A stretch of 64,000 nt of DNA from an uncultured Pseudoalteromonas sp. (GTDB taxonomy: Bacteria > Pseudomonadota > Gammaproteobacteria > Enterobacterales > Alteromonadaceae): positions 186,001 through 250,000 of the forward strand of contig CANLRB010000001.1 of the NCBI GenBank assembly GCA_947493455.1. The letters run 5' to 3'. The notes under the pieces were generated by a model. It was given only the letters and a program-made list of their open reading frames with translations. It made no database searches and was not told the origin of the DNA. Within the stretch, counting starts at the first letter, position 1; the number at the start of each line of letters is the position of its first letter. This document shows positions 61,859 through 64,000 of the stretch, piece after piece. The position numbers were made by a program, and so were the translations under genes.

Positions 61859-63253
61859 CTACCACCTTTTTATCATATTTAAATAAATACGATACCCCTC
61901 GTCACGCTCCAAGATACCATCGAAAGCGTCTCCCGCTTTAAAATAGCCTAATGTCGACTCTATCAATAAATTACTTTGAAACTCTCGCGCCCAACTTAAA
62001 TCCAACCCCCACCCCAACTCGTCAGACAACCCAGACGACAATATATTTTCTCTAAACTGAAACGTATTCGTCAGCGCCTTACGTTGACGGTAGTGAAAGT
62101 AGCTTATTTCAAACCAATGTTGAGCAGAGAACGCATACGCGGTACTCACGTAAAATACGGTTAGATTTGATAACCTTGGCGCAACCACTTCGCCGTACAT
62201 GCGCCGCTTTTGCATACCAAGCATTTTACGACGGTTACTCGCAACATAAGGTTGGATATAAAGAATAGAGTCGTCGGTAAGTTGCTCATCACCGCTCGCC
62301 ACATCATAGCCTGCCATCATTGAGACTTGCATATTTTCAGGTACCAAGCTAAAACCAAGTCGATAGGCATAACTCGACTCTATCGATTGCTCCTGAGTAG
62401 TATTTAATTCGTCAAACGCTGAGATATTGCGCTCGCCAAACACGGTAGCCAAATCGAACCAATAATTGAGCGCAATATTGGTTAATTTCTTTTCACCATA
62501 AAGCCCTAATCGCAACCATGACAAACGAGAATCATGAACAAAGGTCTGTGCATTAAATTCATCGTCAATCTCTGCGCGTGGATTTTCAAAGTCTTCGAAT
62601 AAATAGGACACTTGAAAGTGATGTCTAAAGTGCCAAGTGTAGTCTAACTCAACTCCTAAATAGCGACTGCCAGATGATTCGATACGCTGTTCATCGTCAA
62701 GTGCATTGTACCCCGCTCCAAGACGTCCATCCCACAACCACTTTGCTGCAAAAATATCAAACGACAACAAAGTAGACTGTCGCGAAAGCTCAATAAAATC
62801 TATTTCATCATCATATAACCATGAATCACGACTTGTTAATCGTTTGCGTCCGAGCTCGGCTTTCCAATACAAAGAGTCAAATAAATTCTCTTTTACAAAC
62901 TTAAGTTTTTTCACTTCAAGGAAAGTAGCATCATCTTCTTCAATCGGGTTTAAGCCATTGCGCACTTGATATACGGCACGAATGTCGGTATCGAAAAGCC
63001 AATCCTGTGATACTAATTTGTTATAGCGAAGTCCTGCAAAAATACGAATATCATCTGCGTCGCGATGCGGCCGATTAAATGGCTTTACCTTATGGTAAAA
63101 ATACCCTTTTGCTCCAATATACCATTCGTATCCCGCACTTAAGTCGTCAACTTCTTGTTCGTTATTTGCTTGCGCATTCACACTGATTGAAATAAATGCT
63201 ACCAACGAAAGTACGAAGAATATAAAAGCTTTATTTAAAAGGCTTGTAATCAT
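61859..63253 (-). CDS. algE: AlgE-like alginate export porin
   Basis: The 464-residue protein has a signal peptide (about 28 residues, ending N-A-Q-A). The remainder is a strand-rich barrel with the alginate-export block 'WKAELGRKRLTSRDSWLYDDEIDFIEL' (quoted in part: E-L-G-R-K-R-L, S-W-L-Y-D-D-E-I-D), 'YFHYRQR' and an aromatic C-terminus ('YLNMIKRW'). AlgE forms the outer-membrane exit channel of alginate. It overlaps the preceding gene by 4 bases and is 3 bases before the AlgK-like gene. Confidence 0.85.
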   Translation of the reverse strand: MITSLLNKAFIFFVLSLVAFISISVNAQANNEQEVDDLSAGYEWYIGAKGYFYHKVKPFNRPHRDADDIRIFAGLRYNKLVSQDWLFDTDIRAVYQVRNGLNPIEEDDATFLEVKKLKFVKENLFDSLYWKAELGRKRLTSRDSWLYDDEIDFIELSRQSTLLSFDIFAAKWLWDGRLGAGYNALDDEQRIESSGSRYLGVELDYTWHFRHHFQVSYLFEDFENPRAEIDDEFNAQTFVHDSRLSWLRLGLYGEKKLTNIALNYWFDLATVFGERNISAFDELNTTQEQSIESSYAYRLGFSLVPENMQVSMMAGYDVASGDEQLTDDSILYIQPYVASNRRKMLGMQKRRMYGEVVAPRLSNLTVFYVSTAYAFSAQHWFEISYFHYRQRKALTNTFQFRENILSSGLSDELGWGLDLSWAREFQSNLLIESTLGYFKAGDAFDGILERDEGYRIYLNMIKRW

Positions 63254-64000
63254 TGACCCTCCTTGAGCAACATATCAATCAGCTCTTGGTATGTTAGTTG
63301 TTGTTCAGGTAGTCGATAACTATTCACTTTATTCAGTAATCTCTGAATCTCATCACGCTCAACATCAAGGGTTTGTGTTGTTTCAACGGTCGTTAATTTC
63401 TTACTAACACGGTCAAACTCGTTCTTTTTTTGCTGTGCGGTTTGCTCGTCGTAGTTAGTAGGTTTCTTTTTATCGAATAACGGGTTAGCAAGCTTGCGTT
63501 GATTAATTTCTCTGACAATGTCTGCAAATCGAGATTCTGAGTAGGCAAACTTAAATAACTCATCCTTTTTGTAGTCATACAACATATGTTGAATATCGCT
63601 CAGACTGTTTGCATGGCGGTAGGCGAAATCAGCAAAAAACGCGTTGTCAGTAAAGTTAACTTTTTGAATCACTGTGTCACAATTAACTAACCAGCCAACG
63701 CATTCTAACGGCGTTTTAGTGGCAAGTTGACGATACACACTATTAAACGCATCAACATAAACACTTGCGGGTAAGTCCAATAAGCCATGCAATAAGCGAT
63801 AGTCTGCCATTGCTTTTTCATTTCCTAAAAATGCAGCCCGCGCTATATATTTAATTCCTTGCTCATTACTTAAGTGTGGCCGAGTGATATAAAAATAACC
63901 AAGACGATAAGCTGCATTTGGCTTACCCCGCAACGTTGCCCATTCCAAAAAGTATTGAATCTCATATGTATCCATGCTCGGATTAGCCATATACGTTTCT
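63250..64000 (-). CDS. Sel1-repeat-like protein of the exopolysaccharide operon, 5' end outside the window
   Basis: The frame is open to the window edge. The first visible ATG is at 63990, but the sequence before it is also in frame, and the first residues look like the end of a repeat ('EWATLRGKPNAAYRLG'), so the gene probably begins beyond the window. About 246 residues are visible: a Sel1/TPR-like part to about 70, a helical middle containing Cys pairs ('CVGWLVNCD'), and a Lys/Gln-rich coiled tail. It stops 4 bases inside the AlgE-like gene start (ATGA). In this type of operon it could be part of an AlgX/AlgK-like scaffold, but this is unproven. Confidence 0.6.
   Translation of the reverse strand, partial: ETYMANPSMDTYEIQYFLEWATLRGKPNAAYRLGYFYITRPHLSNEQGIKYIARAAFLGNEKAMADYRLLHGLLDLPASVYVDAFNSVYRQLATKTPLECVGWLVNCDTVIQKVNFTDNAFFADFAYRHANSLSDIQHMLYDYKKDELFKFAYSESRFADIVREINQRKLANPLFDKKKPTNYDEQTAQQKKNEFDRVSKKLTTVETTQTLDVERDEIQRLLNKVNSYRLPEQQLTYQELIDMLLKEGQ

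Overview
The window looks like a chromosomal segment of a marine gammaproteobacterium of the Alteromonadales, most probably Pseudoalteromonas. This rests on the AT-rich coding style, a large carbohydrate-type TonB receptor, an oxidised-chitin catabolic operon of the kind described in Pseudoalteromonas, and many secreted or lipid-anchored proteins. The assignment is inferred from gene content; no rRNA or tRNA gene was recognised.

Layout. 1-7.8 kb: a truncated solute-binding protein, two acetyltransferases, a MITE-like repeat, a coiled-coil lipoprotein, a PhoX-like lipoprotein with a collagen-like stretch, a di-haem cytochrome-like protein with a membrane partner, and a DsbA-family protein. 7.9-21.1 kb (minus strand): a tight operon with a TonB receptor, PLP ammonia-lyase, RpiR regulator, amidohydrolase deacetylase, RidA, sodium symporter, PfkB kinase, GH20 hexosaminidase and SMP-30 lactonase-like protein. 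Read together they fit uptake and breakdown of C1-oxidised chito-oligosaccharides: the GH20 releases N-acetylglucosaminate, which is deacetylated, deaminated to 2-keto-3-deoxygluconate and phosphorylated to KDPG. 21.6-22.5 kb: a GDPD phosphodiesterase.

22.96-28.05 kb (plus strand) is the most novel-looking part. A four-gene operon encodes a possible haem-binding beta-barrel protein, a ferritin-like protein whose C-terminus carries repeated C-x-x-Q-G-x-C motifs, an MNIO (DUF692) oxidase and a DUF2063 partner. It resembles RiPP/bufferin-type MNIO systems, but the candidate substrate is a 749-residue ferritin-like protein without a signal peptide. A bidirectional terminator separates it from a convergent DapA-family aldolase.

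29.4-34.1 kb is an accessory island on the minus strand: orphan genes separated by attC-like sites (an integron cassette array with no integrase in view), interrupted by a Y1 transposase element and a nested truncated copy of it.

34.5-55.4 kb: a cyclic-nucleotide-binding protein divergent from a FecR/TPR/beta-barrel protein and a CHASE2 nucleotide cyclase; DUF1801; a PIG-L deacetylase with upp; NnrS; a FAN1-like nuclease fused to a DnaQ-type exonuclease; a polysaccharide deacetylase; a TPR protein with a DesK/DesR-like two-component system; a DUF417 membrane protein; a glutamate-dehydrogenase-family enzyme; a four-FAS1 lipoprotein; and a second solute-binding protein.

55.5-64 kb (minus strand): a translationally coupled alginate-type exopolysaccharide operon with a Sel1-like protein cut by the window end, AlgE-like porin, a very large AlgK-like Sel1 lipoprotein, GDP-mannose dehydrogenase, a parallel beta-helix protein and the Alg8 synthase. 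The gene order differs from that of Pseudomonas, and the operon continues beyond the window.
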